Shown here piece by piece: positions 33,848 to 42,959 of a stretch of 64,000 nucleotides of DNA. The position numbers were made by a program, and so were the translations under genes. The DNA is from Bacteroidetes bacterium UKL13-3 (GTDB lineage: Bacteria > Bacteroidota > Bacteroidia > UKL13-3): the NCBI GenBank assembly GCA_001602415.1, contig CP012155.1:3172530-3236529 (forward strand), read 5' to 3'. Under the pieces are notes generated by a model, which worked only from the letters and a program-made list of their open reading frames with translations, had not been told where the DNA came from and ran no database searches. Every line of letters starts with the position of its first letter. The stretch's first letter is position 1.

Positions 33848-34813
33848 ATGACCCAATACGCCACAGATGTTGAAGCAGCCGATGCGTTGCACCAAAAATA
33901 CAAACAGTTAAAAGCAGAAATTGGTAAGGTAATTATTGGACAACATGATGTTGTAGATGCGGTATTGATGTCGATATTTGCAAATGGTCACACGTTGCTT
34001 GTTGGTGTTCCAGGTTTAGCAAAAACCTTATTGGTACGCACCCTATCCGAAGTACTCGATTTGCAATTTAGCCGCATTCAGTTTACACCTGATTTGATGC
34101 CAAGTGATATCACCGGTTCCGAAATTTTGGATGAAAAACGTGAGTTTAAATTTTTACGTGGACCCATTTTTGCCAATATCGTATTGGCCGATGAGATTAA
34201 CCGTACTCCCCCTAAAACACAAGCTGCTTTGCTTGAGGCCATGCAGGAAAAAAGTGTAACCGTTAATGGCAAACTCCACCAACTTACACAACCCTTTTTT
34301 GTATTGGCAACACAAAATCCAATTGAACAAGAAGGAACGTATCCATTACCAGAAGCACAGCTCGATCGTTTTATGTTTAATGCTGTGTTGGATTATCCAA
34401 CTTACGAAGAAGAATTGCAAGTAGTAAAAAACACCACATCGGGCACGCCACAAATCCCCAATAAGGTAATGACTTCACAAGAAATTTTGCACTTCCAACA
34501 ATTGGTGCGCAAAGTTCCTGTTGCCGATAATGTGATGGAATATGCTGTGAAGTTAGTGAGCAAAACACGCCCAAACACACCACATGCAACCGCTAAAGTG
34601 AACGAGTATATTTCGTTTGGTGCCGGTCCACGTGCAGGGCAGTTTTTAATTTTGGGAGCTAAGTGTCATGCGCTATTGCACGGCAGTTATTCACCCGATA
34701 TTGCCAATGTTCAAGCCATTGCTAAAGATGTATTGCGCCACCGCTTACTTAAAAACTATAAAGCAGAGGCCGAAGGAATAAGCGTTGAACAAATTATTGA
34801 AGGTTTATTATAA
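33848..34813 (+). CDS. MoxR-family AAA+ ATPase
   Basis: A 321-residue AAA+ protein of the MoxR family. Walker A GVPGLAKT (about 56-63), Walker B VLADEINRTPPKTQAALLEA, sensor-1 FFVLATQNPIEQEGTYPLPE, sensor-2 region ISFGAGPRAGQFLILGAK. MoxR ATPases act as chaperones, usually with VWA-domain proteins (Bat operon in Bacteroidota), but here no VWA, DUF58 or Bat genes follow; the next gene is a small membrane protein. It begins 9 bp after surA-like, so may be co-transcribed with it. Confidence 0.92.
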   Translation: MTQYATDVEAADALHQKYKQLKAEIGKVIIGQHDVVDAVLMSIFANGHTLLVGVPGLAKTLLVRTLSEVLDLQFSRIQFTPDLMPSDITGSEILDEKREFKFLRGPIFANIVLADEINRTPPKTQAALLEAMQEKSVTVNGKLHQLTQPFFVLATQNPIEQEGTYPLPEAQLDRFMFNAVLDYPTYEEELQVVKNTTSGTPQIPNKVMTSQEILHFQQLVRKVPVADNVMEYAVKLVSKTRPNTPHATAKVNEYISFGAGPRAGQFLILGAKCHALLHGSYSPDIANVQAIAKDVLRHRLLKNYKAEAEGISVEQIIEGLL

Positions 34814-34831
34814 TAAACGCTCATAAACCGC

Positions 34832-35434
34832 ATGAATAGAAATGTAGCACTTGGAATTTCTGGCCTATTTCATCCGGTATTCGTAAACCTGTTTGGGTTG
34901 TTGGCCATCGTCTTTTTATCGCCCTACTTAAGCCTCGGACTTACACCCAACGCCAAGTTTTTTTACATTGCTTTTATGTTTGTTACAGCTGGTGTTTTAC
35001 CCATATTGGCAGTATTGGTAATGCGTTTATTGGGCAAAGTTCAAAGTGTGTTATTAGATGTTCAAGACGAACGCAATATTCCCTATCTTATTACCGCTTC
35101 TGTTTATTTGTTTGATTACTATTTCTTGTCACGGATGCATACGCCCTCTATGTTGCGAGCGTATATTTTAGCTTGCGCATGCATTGTGGTTGCGGTGGTA
35201 ATCATCAATCATTTTTATAAAATTAGTGTTCATGGAGCCTCGTTGGGAGCACTCACTGCCATTATCCTTACACTAGCTCAAGCACCCCTATTTGATTTAC
35301 GATATGTACTTCTCCTCACATTTATCCTTTCTGGAATCACCCTATCGGCACGCTTGTTTTTGCATGCTCATACGTTTGGCCAAGTTATCAGTGGATGGAT
35401 GCTTGGATTTGTGATTATGTACCTTATTTTGTAA
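34832..35434 (+). CDS. PAP2-superfamily-like membrane protein
   Basis: 200 residues with six hydrophobic segments. KISVHGASLGALTA (His at about 131) and ARLFLHAHTFGQVISGWMLG near the C-terminus resemble phosphatase motifs 2 and 3 of the PAP2 fold (S/G-x-H and R-x5-H-x3), but the first motif KxxxxxRP is not evident. It is probably a divergent, perhaps non-catalytic, PAP2-like protein of the sort common in Bacteroidota. 18 bp after moxR. Confidence 0.7.
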   Translation: MNRNVALGISGLFHPVFVNLFGLLAIVFLSPYLSLGLTPNAKFFYIAFMFVTAGVLPILAVLVMRLLGKVQSVLLDVQDERNIPYLITASVYLFDYYFLSRMHTPSMLRAYILACACIVVAVVIINHFYKISVHGASLGALTAIILTLAQAPLFDLRYVLLLTFILSGITLSARLFLHAHTFGQVISGWMLGFVIMYLIL

Positions 35435-35449
35435 CTTTATTTTTATTTA

Positions 35450-36796
35450 ATGTTACCTATGAAACACCTTCCCTTTTTTTGTTGCTTACTTTTATTGTTT
35501 ACATCGGCAAAATCCCAATTTTCATATATACGTAAAATGCCTTTTGGTAAAAGCCCAACCTGCACTTTGCTAAGGGATTCAACAATAGGTTTGCGAATGG
35601 ATAATCAATATAATACCGGGAAACAAATTAATTGTTATGAGTATTATTCTTACGATGCGAGTGGACGAATAACCAGCTTAACATCAAACTGTGAACGTGG
35701 GAACTATCAGTATTTTTACAATTCACAAAATCGCACTCCTTTTGCAGATTCAGTGGTATTTTCATATGGAAGTATCATGCGAATGTACGCGTACGAATAT
35801 GATGAGGATTCTGTTATCTCTCAACAAAGATGGTATTACATGAATCTGAATGTTCCTCAACTTGGAAATAATATTCACTACACGAAAAAGAAACAAGGCA
35901 ATAAGCTAATCCTTACAGGAAGAGATATGTTGTTCGATACCACTTTGGGTTATAATAGAATCACATTTGAAAATGGGATCGCAAAATTACAAGAAACAAA
36001 ATCGACATCCATTCAAGAAAATTATATTACCTACAGACTGACAATTGAAACACAAAATTCTGATACGGCTTTACGGTTTGTATTCGATTCAACTGTAAGT
36101 AAAATAAACTCTCAAGATTTGCGTGTATCGCAAGATTCTACCGTCACCATTCGTTCTCATTATAATGGCTTTGACATACTAACTACTACCAGTAAATCAA
36201 ACGGTATCATTTATGGAAATCTGCAAATTTTTCAAAACTGGAAAAGCATAGATACTGTTTATTCAAACGGCTCTTCCATCAGTTACTCAGGCAGTGTTGA
36301 GAGTAGAATACTTTCGCCATCGTTAAAAGTTGTAGTGCGCAAAGGAGGAAATGAGAAAGTAACCTATCAATACAAAGAAAAAAATTGGATTCCTTCTTCT
36401 AAAGAAGAACGCTATTTTATGGATTCAGATCGAAGATGCGAGGGTCAATTTTTTTACTATACATGGATAAACAATCAATGGGTGTTCGATATTCAGTCTA
36501 CACATTACTATCAAGGACAAACAGCCAACCGCCCCAAACCGGAAAGTTTACCGTGCAAAATAGCCAATCCTTTTGCAGCAACTTATCCCATAAGTTGTGA
36601 TGCATTATTACCCGAAGAAAAATATGTTCTCACCGTTTTGGATTTAGATGGACACTCTGTTTTGGAACAAGAATTTAAAGCCGACCAACAAGTAACAGGT
36701 CTTGATGTATTGAAAAAAGACCGACTCTATTTTTTCACCATCCATGCTGATTCAGGAAAGGTTATTAGCCGTCAAAAAATTTTCATCTCTTATTAA
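35450..36796 (+). CDS. Exported protein of unknown function
   Basis: 448 residues. Signal peptide MLPMKHLPFFCCLLLLFTSA (or from the second Met, 35459). The mature part has YD-repeat-like beta segments (YSYDASGRITSLTSNCERGN, YEYDEDSVISQQRWYY), recalling surface proteins that describe strand-turn-strand repeats. The last 75 residues (YVLTVLDLDGHSVLEQEFKA, DSGKVISRQKIFI) look like a divergent T9SS type A tail. No family recognised; likely a surface or secreted protein. 15 bp after the PAP2-like gene. Confidence 0.72.
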   Translation: MLPMKHLPFFCCLLLLFTSAKSQFSYIRKMPFGKSPTCTLLRDSTIGLRMDNQYNTGKQINCYEYYSYDASGRITSLTSNCERGNYQYFYNSQNRTPFADSVVFSYGSIMRMYAYEYDEDSVISQQRWYYMNLNVPQLGNNIHYTKKKQGNKLILTGRDMLFDTTLGYNRITFENGIAKLQETKSTSIQENYITYRLTIETQNSDTALRFVFDSTVSKINSQDLRVSQDSTVTIRSHYNGFDILTTTSKSNGIIYGNLQIFQNWKSIDTVYSNGSSISYSGSVESRILSPSLKVVVRKGGNEKVTYQYKEKNWIPSSKEERYFMDSDRRCEGQFFYYTWINNQWVFDIQSTHYYQGQTANRPKPESLPCKIANPFAATYPISCDALLPEEKYVLTVLDLDGHSVLEQEFKADQQVTGLDVLKKDRLYFFTIHADSGKVISRQKIFISY

Positions 36797-36802
36797 TCAA
36801 CC

Positions 36803-37117
36803 ATGAGTGATCGTATTCAATCCTTTAAAGAATTCTACCCCTTTTACCTCACCGAACACCAGAATACAACCAGTAGATTGTTGCACTTTATTGGAACAAC
36901 ATTGTTTTTTGTTGTAGCCATATATGCATTGGTGAGTAGCCAAACGCAACTCTTGTGGTTATGCCCAATTATGGGTTACGGTTTTGCTTGGGTGGGTCAT
37001 TTCTTTTTTGAAAAGAATAAACTTGCAACCTTTCAATATCCACTGTGGAGCCTAGCTTCCGATTTTAAATTATATTTTCAGATTTGGGCGAGTAAGCAGA
37101 AATTAAAAGTGAAATGA
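36803..37117 (+). CDS. DUF962 / Mpo1-like membrane protein
   Basis: 104 residues of the DUF962 (Mpo1) family: an N-terminal FKEFYPFYLTEHQNTTSRLL motif with the conserved His, two membrane segments (LHFIGTTLFFVVAIYALV; LWLCPIMGYGFAWVGHFFFE) and FQYPLWSLASDFKLYFQIW. The yeast member is an Fe2+-dependent 2-hydroxy fatty acid dioxygenase; the His residues at 19, 28 and 66 are consistent with metal binding. Bacterial function unproven. Follows the hypothetical gene by 6 bp. Confidence 0.87.
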   Translation: MSDRIQSFKEFYPFYLTEHQNTTSRLLHFIGTTLFFVVAIYALVSSQTQLLWLCPIMGYGFAWVGHFFFEKNKLATFQYPLWSLASDFKLYFQIWASKQKLKVK

Positions 37118-37149
37118 TATTTTCGCCCAATATTTAACCAAAACATACG

Positions 37150-37944
37150 ATGACAACTCAATCCACATACGAAAATATTTTATTTGATGTAAACAACGGA
37201 ATTGCAACACTCACATTAAACCGTCCGGAGGTTTTTAATGCCTTTAACGAGCAACAAAGTTTTGATGTGATGGATGCCTTAAAAAAGGTTGAAAAAGATA
37301 AAAGCATTCGTGTGCTGATATTAACCGGAGCGGGAAAAGCATTTTGTTCGGGCCAAGATTTAAAAGCTATTTCAGGCATGAAAGAACGCTCGTTGGCCGA
37401 GTCGTTGCAAAAACGTTACAACCCCATGATTCTTGCCATGCGCAATTTACCTGTACCTATTATTTGCAAACTCAATGGTGTTGCTGCAGGTGCAGGTGCC
37501 AGTATGGTATTAGCGTGTGATATGGTTGTTGCTTCCGAAACAGCTTCTATTATCGAAGTGTTTGTAAACGTTGGTTTAGTGCTCGATTCAGGATCTTCTT
37601 ATTTCTTGCCACGTTTAGTGGGTTCGGCACGTGCTTTCGAGCTATCAACCATGGGTAGCAAAGTTACCGCACAACAAGCTTACGATTGGGGTATGATAAA
37701 CCGAGTAGTGAAACCGGAAGATTTAGATGCCGAAACAATGAAAATTGCCGAGTACTACCAAAACGCTCCAACCAAAGCCATTGCATTAATGAAAAAAATG
37801 TTAAACAAATCTTTTCAAAGTGATTTGGATACCATGTTGGAATACGAAATGTATTGCCAAGAAATTGCAGGCAGAAGTAATGACAATAAAGAAGGTGTGG
37901 CCGCATTTAACGAAAAAAGAAAGCCTCAGTTTAAAGGCAATTAA
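37150..37944 (+). CDS. Enoyl-CoA hydratase/isomerase family protein (PaaG-like)
   Basis: A 264-residue crotonase-fold enzyme. N-terminal GIATLTLNRPEVFNAFNEQQ, first oxyanion loop AFCSGQDLKAI, second loop KLNGVAAGAGASMVLACDMV, and LVLDSGSSYFLPRLVGSARA. The Asp after the third loop (GLVLDSG) rather than two Glu residues is the pattern of PaaG/PaaB-type ring-1,2-epoxyphenylacetyl-CoA isomerases and of Delta3-Delta2 isomerases. No other phenylacetate genes are in the window, so a general beta-oxidation isomerase is equally possible. Confidence 0.85.
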   Translation: MTTQSTYENILFDVNNGIATLTLNRPEVFNAFNEQQSFDVMDALKKVEKDKSIRVLILTGAGKAFCSGQDLKAISGMKERSLAESLQKRYNPMILAMRNLPVPIICKLNGVAAGAGASMVLACDMVVASETASIIEVFVNVGLVLDSGSSYFLPRLVGSARAFELSTMGSKVTAQQAYDWGMINRVVKPEDLDAETMKIAEYYQNAPTKAIALMKKMLNKSFQSDLDTMLEYEMYCQEIAGRSNDNKEGVAAFNEKRKPQFKGN

Positions 37945-38015
37945 TATTAAGGAGGGCTTCAAAATTTGGTTTTTAAATTTTTAATTGTATTTTAACACTA
38001 TAAAATGTAAGCCAT

Positions 38016-38822
38016 ATGGACACCTCATTCAAAAACATTCTCGTTCCTGTTGATGGTTCTTCACAGTCAATGGTAGCCTTTAAATCAGCCGTTTTTTTTG
38101 CACAAAAATATGGATCGGAATTAACCGCTGTGCATATCGAAGAGAGTTCTGATGAAGAAGGACTCAAATCAAAACTTGAACCACACTCGAGTGGAATTAA
38201 GTACAATTACCTTCATAAAAGAGGTTCGGTATTTAAAGGAATATTAAGTGCTGCTGAGGAAATAGATGCAAATCTGATTATCATGGGAACGCATGGCGTT
38301 ACAGGATTCCAAGAGTTTTGGATGGGTAGCAATGCTTATAAAGTGGTAAGTTCTTCCAAATGTCCAGTGCTAACCATGAGAGAGGGTGGTACCACAAATG
38401 ATTTCAAAACCATTGTACTTCCCATTGATACTTCCTTTGAGTCGCGCCAAAAAGTGCCATTTGCGCTATCACTAGCCAAAAAATTTGGAGCTACTATTCA
38501 TGTGTTGGGCGTTTCGGTTGACAAAGACAAAGAAACAGAGTACCAAGTAGCTGCATACTGCCGCCAAGTATTACATACATTTGATGATGAAAATATTCCC
38601 TACATACATGAAAAACGTTTAGGAGGAAATATCACATTAATAACCGAGGAGTACGCTAAATCTGTAAATGCTGACATCATTTTGATTATGACAGAGCAAG
38701 AGCCTCAAATAGGATCATTCTTTTTAGGGAAATTTGCTCAACAAATGATTAATCATTCCAATATTCCCGTTATGAGTATTGCTCCGCGCGAAGACCTCAT
38801 GATTTCGGAAGCAAAACTCTGA
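38016..38822 (+). CDS. Tandem universal stress protein (UspA)
   Basis: 268 residues with two Usp domains. The first (1-128) has FKNILVPVDGSSQSMVAFKS and the ATP-binding loop GTHGVTGFQEFWMGS. The second (about 133-260) has FKTIVLPIDTSFESRQKVPF but its loop reads TEQEPQIGSFFLG, with the first glycine pair lost, so probably only the first domain binds nucleotide. Stress-response function in the cytosol. Preceded by a 71-bp AT-rich gap; no operon partners on either side. Confidence 0.88.
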   Translation: MDTSFKNILVPVDGSSQSMVAFKSAVFFAQKYGSELTAVHIEESSDEEGLKSKLEPHSSGIKYNYLHKRGSVFKGILSAAEEIDANLIIMGTHGVTGFQEFWMGSNAYKVVSSSKCPVLTMREGGTTNDFKTIVLPIDTSFESRQKVPFALSLAKKFGATIHVLGVSVDKDKETEYQVAAYCRQVLHTFDDENIPYIHEKRLGGNITLITEEYAKSVNADIILIMTEQEPQIGSFFLGKFAQQMINHSNIPVMSIAPREDLMISEAKL

Positions 38823-38887
38823 TTTATAAAAGTTGTTGAGGTTTATTAAACCAAAACGCTATTTTTTCCGTTGATATGGTCGATTAT

Positions 38888-38913
38888 GGTGGCAAAGGCT
38901 TATTTTCGCCACC
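38888..38913. repeat. Inverted repeat upstream of dxs
   Basis: GGTGGC (38888-38893) and GCCACC (38908-38913) flank 14 bases that include TATTTTCG, a near-match to the -7 promoter box. It lies 37 bp before the dxs ATG and could be an operator or a weak terminator for the upstream gene. Confidence 0.35.
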
Positions 38914-38949
38914 TTTAAACTTTTGACCGTAAGCGCTGTTTTAACAATT

Positions 38950-40869
38950 ATGGAAATTAAACCCGGACCGTTTTTAGAACCTATTCACTACCCTGCCGAT
39001 TTACGCAAAGTAAAAGAGGAGGATTTGGTGAAAGTATGTGCCGACTTACGTCAGTATATCATTGATATGGTTTCCGTTTATGGAGGCCACTTTGGCGCTA
39101 GCCTTGGTGTGGTAGAACTTAGCGTTGCATTGCATTATGCATTCAATACACCCTACGACCAATTGGTTTGGGACGTAGGACATCAGGCATATGGTCATAA
39201 AATTTTAACCGGTCGTAGAGAACGTTTTCATACCAATAGAACGTATAAGGGCCTTTCCGGGTTTCCAAAACGTGCCGAAAGCGAGTATGATACCTTTGGT
39301 GTTGGCCACTCCTCAACTTCGATTTCAGCAGCTTTAGGGATGGCTGTTGCATCACGCTTAAAAGGTGAAATGGACCGCCAGCATATTGCAATTATTGGCG
39401 ATGGAGCCATGACTGCCGGATTGGCTTTTGAAGGTTTAAACCACGCAGGAGTTGAGGATAGCAACATGATTGTGATTTTGAACGACAATTGCATGTCGAT
39501 TGACCCTAACGTTGGCGCTCTTAAAGAATATTTAACTGATATCACCACTTCGCCAACCTACAATCGTTTTAAGGATGATGTTTGGAAAGCCTTGGATAGA
39601 TTGAGTAAAGTTGGGCAGATTTCACAAGATATTCTTTCCAAGTTACACGATACCATGAAGTCGGGATTACTCAGACAAAGCAATATGTTTGAGAGTTTAC
39701 GTTTCCGTTACTTCGGCCCTATTGACGGGCACGATGTGGATCATTTGGTGAAAGTAATGAAAGACTTGAAAAAAATTCCGGGACCTAAATTGTTGCATGT
39801 GGTAACGGTTAAAGGTAAAGGATTTGCACTAGCCGAAAAAGACCAAACGAAATGGCATGCTCCCGGATTATTTGATAAAGTAACCGGAGAGATTTATAAA
39901 ACAGTTTCCGAAAAACCACAACCGCCAAAATACCAAGATGTGTTTGGAAATACCTTAGTAGAATTGGCTGAGCAAAACGAAAAAATAGTTGGCGTAACTC
40001 CCGCTATGCCTTCAGGTTCATCCATGAATATTATGATGAAAGCAATGCCTAAACGTGCGTTTGACGTAGGAATTGCCGAACAACATGCTGTTACATTCAG
40101 TGCAGGAATGGCCTCTCAAGGATTAATTCCATTCTGTAATATTTACTCTTCATTTATGCAGCGCGCTTACGATCAAGTGGTGCATGATGTTGCCTTACAA
40201 AATTTACATGTTGTATTTTGCATGGATAGAGCCGGGATTGCCGGAGCAGATGGACAAACACATCACGGAATGCTTGATATTCCTTACATGCGTTGTGTGC
40301 CCAATATGGTGGTAAGTTCACCCATGAACGAGGAAGAATTGCGCAACCTCATGTACACATCTACCTTGCAAAAAAATGCCGGACCATTTTCCATTCGCTA
40401 CCCACGCGGTAATGGTGTAATGCCCGATTGGAAACAACCGCTGAAAGAGATTGAGGTAGGTAAAGGTAGAAAGTTGCGTGATGGTGATGAGTTGGCCATT
40501 TTAACACTAGGTCCTGTTGGAAATTTTGCAGCAACAGCAGCTGATAAATTAGCTACAGAGGGAATTCATGTTGGACATTACGACATACGTTTTGTTAAAC
40601 CGTTGGATGCCGATTTGTTACATGAGGTTTTCGGAAAATACAAAAAAGTAATTACCATTGAAGATGGAACAATTGTTGGAGGAATGGGCTCTGCAATCCT
40701 AGAGTTTATGGCCGAACACAATTATACAGCCGAGCTGAAAATGCTAGGAATGCCCGATGTTATTACCGAGCATGGTGAACCTGCCGAACTATACGCAGAG
40801 TGTGGTTACGATGTAAAAAGTATTGTAAAAACAGCCATGGAAATGATGCACGTTAAAGTAAGTGCCTAA
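38950..40869 (+). CDS. dxs: 1-deoxy-D-xylulose-5-phosphate synthase
   Basis: 639 residues catalysing the first step of the MEP isoprenoid pathway (pyruvate plus glyceraldehyde-3-phosphate). N-terminal GHFGASLGVVELSVALHYAF and WDVGHQAYGHKILTGR, TPP-binding GDGAMTAGLAFEGLNHAG with ILNDNCMSI, the transketolase Pyr domain RAFDVGIAEQHAVTFSAGMA and MDRAGIAGADGQTHHG, and a C-terminal transketolase domain with IEDGTIVGGMGSAI. Full length. ATG at 38950 (MEIKPGPFLEPIHYP) is preferred over an upstream non-ATG start nine codons earlier. Followed by an excellent terminator. Confidence 0.96.
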   Translation: MEIKPGPFLEPIHYPADLRKVKEEDLVKVCADLRQYIIDMVSVYGGHFGASLGVVELSVALHYAFNTPYDQLVWDVGHQAYGHKILTGRRERFHTNRTYKGLSGFPKRAESEYDTFGVGHSSTSISAALGMAVASRLKGEMDRQHIAIIGDGAMTAGLAFEGLNHAGVEDSNMIVILNDNCMSIDPNVGALKEYLTDITTSPTYNRFKDDVWKALDRLSKVGQISQDILSKLHDTMKSGLLRQSNMFESLRFRYFGPIDGHDVDHLVKVMKDLKKIPGPKLLHVVTVKGKGFALAEKDQTKWHAPGLFDKVTGEIYKTVSEKPQPPKYQDVFGNTLVELAEQNEKIVGVTPAMPSGSSMNIMMKAMPKRAFDVGIAEQHAVTFSAGMASQGLIPFCNIYSSFMQRAYDQVVHDVALQNLHVVFCMDRAGIAGADGQTHHGMLDIPYMRCVPNMVVSSPMNEEELRNLMYTSTLQKNAGPFSIRYPRGNGVMPDWKQPLKEIEVGKGRKLRDGDELAILTLGPVGNFAATAADKLATEGIHVGHYDIRFVKPLDADLLHEVFGKYKKVITIEDGTIVGGMGSAILEFMAEHNYTAELKMLGMPDVITEHGEPAELYAECGYDVKSIVKTAMEMMHVKVSA

Positions 40870-40891
40870 TCAAATAATTATTGAATACCTT

Positions 40892-40920
40892 AAAGCTCTG
40901 CCCGGTGCGGAGCTTTTTTT
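40892..40920 (+). terminator. Rho-independent terminator of dxs
   Basis: AAAGCTCTGC (40892-40901) pairs over ten bases with GCGGAGCTTT (40907-40916), one G-T wobble, loop CCGGT, then a run of seven T. Located 22 bp after the dxs stop. Confidence 0.92.
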
Positions 40921-40965
40921 ATGTGTGTTTTTTGTTAAATTGCTCACGAAATAAGACGACATAGC

Positions 40966-41754
40966 ATGACCGATTTTAAAGTACGTACCATGGCCGAAGT
41001 GGCTGCAGCAGGCGAAGAAGCTGAAATATTGTTTTGGGTTGGATGTGCCGGAAGTTTTGATGAACGCGCACAAAAAATTACCAAAGCAGTTGCCAAAATA
41101 TTACATGCTGCAGGATTGAAGTTTGCCATTTTAGGAACAGAAGAAGCATGCACGGGAGATCCTGCCAAACGTGCCGGTAACGAGTTTTTATTTCAAATGA
41201 TGGCCATGCAAAATATCACCACACTCAATATGTATGGTATCAAAAAAATTGTAACCGGTTGTCCGCATTGTTTTAATACACTCAAAAACGAATACCCCGA
41301 ATTAGGCGGAAATTATGAAGTGTTGCACCATACCACACTTATCAATCAATTACTAAATGATGGGAAAATAGCAATCAAAGGTGGTGCATTTAAAGGGCAA
41401 CGCATTACCTACCATGATAGTTGCTATTTAGGACGCGCCAATAATATTTACGAAGCACCGCGTGAGGTCATTGAAAAGTTGGATGTTGCACTGGTTGAAA
41501 TGAAACGCAGCAAAGCCAATGGTTTGTGTTGTGGTGCCGGTGGTGCCCAGATGTTCAAAGATGCCGAGCAAGGCACTAAAGAAGTAAACCTCGAACGTGC
41601 CGATGATATGCTGGAAGCGCAACCGAATGTGGTAGCCGCTGCTTGTCCGTTTTGCATGACGATGTTACGTGATGGCGTAAAACACCATAACAAAGAGCAG
41701 GAAATTGAAGTGAAAGATATTGCGGAGTTGGTTGCCACTGCGATGGAATTGTAA
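40966..41754 (+). CDS. (Fe-S)-binding protein with two CCG domains
   Basis: 262 residues with two cysteine-rich CCG domains as in HdrB, GlpC and LldE. First: FWVGCAGSFDERA ... CTGDPAKRAGNEFLF ... TGCPHCFNTLKNEY. Second: YHDSCYLGRANNIYEAPREV ... NGLCCGAGGAQMF ... CPFCMTML. These ligate a non-cubane [4Fe-4S] cluster and take part in electron transfer to or from quinones or flavoproteins. In Bacteroidota the gene usually follows a 4Fe-4S ferredoxin-type partner; here the partner is absent and a terminator separates it from dxs. It ends 50 bp before the palindrome-bounded ATPase gene. Confidence 0.85.
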   Translation: MTDFKVRTMAEVAAAGEEAEILFWVGCAGSFDERAQKITKAVAKILHAAGLKFAILGTEEACTGDPAKRAGNEFLFQMMAMQNITTLNMYGIKKIVTGCPHCFNTLKNEYPELGGNYEVLHHTTLINQLLNDGKIAIKGGAFKGQRITYHDSCYLGRANNIYEAPREVIEKLDVALVEMKRSKANGLCCGAGGAQMFKDAEQGTKEVNLERADDMLEAQPNVVAAACPFCMTMLRDGVKHHNKEQEIEVKDIAELVATAMEL

Positions 41755-41759
41755 TCAAC

Positions 41760-41802
41760 TTACCTTGTAATCTGAAAATACCAATTTCAATTTACAAGGT
41801 AA
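41760..41802. repeat. 43-bp palindrome, left copy
   Basis: Outer arms TTACCTTGTAA and TTACAAGGTAA (11 bp), a 2-base mismatch, then TGAAA/TTTCA around a 7-nt loop. It abuts the ATPase stop codon at 41804 and could also end transcription from both convergent genes. Confidence 0.85.
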
Positions 41803-41803
41803 T

Positions 41804-42943
41804 TTATAGCCCAGCTAAAAGTTCTTCTATGTTACAAACCAATGTGTTCTTATCTAACGAATAAGCTGTATGTACGGGAGCTACAACAAACGATTTGCTC
41901 AATTTTAAATCACTCTTAAGGTTATAAAAACCCTTACTCACTTTGGGTGCTGTGCTAAACTTGCATTCTATGCCAATTAACTTTCGGCCTTTCTTCAACA
42001 GAATATCAATTTCGGCATCGGCACTTGTGCTAATAAAATATACTTCGTAATCATCACCCACAGTACTTAATATGTTTTGCAACACAAAACCTTCCCAGGC
42101 AAACCCTGCAATGGGATGTCCAAGCAACTCATCAAATGTTTGGATATTCAACAAAGCACATAAAATACCACTATCGGCCACATACAATTTGGGTGTTTTA
42201 ACCAACCGCTTTTCCAAATTGGCATAATAGGGTTGCAGTTTGCGTAACATAAATGTGCCGGCAAGCACATCAACATAATGTTTTATGGTTGGGTGGGTAA
42301 GCCCAAGCGCCTTTCCAAAATCTGAATAATTCAATATTTTACCATGATAATGCGCGCACATTTGCCACAGTCGGCTGCTGTTTTGCGGATTAAGATTTAA
42401 GCCAAATGCGGCAATATCTCTCTCCAAAAAAGTACGAATAAAACTCTTGCGCCATGTTAAACTGCTTTTATCTGACTTGGCCAAATAACTGCGCGGAAAA
42501 CCTCCCCGTAATAATAGTATTTGCCAATCGGCTTGAGTTTCGATGATTGAAAACGGAGCTAGCTCCGCATAAACAATCCTTCCAGCTAAGGTTTCAGACG
42601 ACTGCCTTAACAAATCGGGCGCAGCCGAACCCAGCAATAAAAATTGGCCATTCCGTTTCCCCTTATCAACCACACTGCGCAATATTGGAAACAAGTTGGG
42701 CGCAAATTGAATTTCATCCAAACAAATGAGCTTATGTTTATTAGCAGCAAAAAACAAGGTTGGATTACTCAATATGGCCCTATCATCGGGATCCTCCATA
42801 TCCAAAAACACCGCATCCGGATATTGAGAAGCAATAATTTGAGCCAACGTACTTTTACCGCACTGGCGAGGCCCAACAATGGCAACAACAGGAAAGTCCT
42901 GCAATAAATCATCAATCTCGTTTAATTTTACCCTAGATAACAT
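41804..42943 (-). CDS. AAA ATPase with DUF4143 domain
   Basis: 379 residues of the AAA_14/DUF4143 family. Walker A VGPRQCGKST (about 24-33), Walker B LICLDEIQFAPNLFPILRSV, sensor LLLGSAAPDLLRQSSETLAG. A winged-helix/DUF4143 region follows (GKALGLTHPTIKHYVDVLAG). The C-terminus holds a PD-(D/E)XK-like core SADAEIDILLKKGRKLIGIE followed by CKF. The family is widespread, often multi-copy per genome, and its function is unknown. Both ends of the gene carry the same palindrome (stop codon 1 bp from the left copy, start 16 bp from the right). This suggests either mobility of the gene with its palindromes or self-recognition of these sites by the protein. Confidence 0.87.
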   Translation of the reverse strand: MLSRVKLNEIDDLLQDFPVVAIVGPRQCGKSTLAQIIASQYPDAVFLDMEDPDDRAILSNPTLFFAANKHKLICLDEIQFAPNLFPILRSVVDKGKRNGQFLLLGSAAPDLLRQSSETLAGRIVYAELAPFSIIETQADWQILLLRGGFPRSYLAKSDKSSLTWRKSFIRTFLERDIAAFGLNLNPQNSSRLWQMCAHYHGKILNYSDFGKALGLTHPTIKHYVDVLAGTFMLRKLQPYYANLEKRLVKTPKLYVADSGILCALLNIQTFDELLGHPIAGFAWEGFVLQNILSTVGDDYEVYFISTSADAEIDILLKKGRKLIGIECKFSTAPKVSKGFYNLKSDLKLSKSFVVAPVHTAYSLDKNTLVCNIEELLAGL

Positions 42944-42959
42944 AAGTCAAAAATATAAA

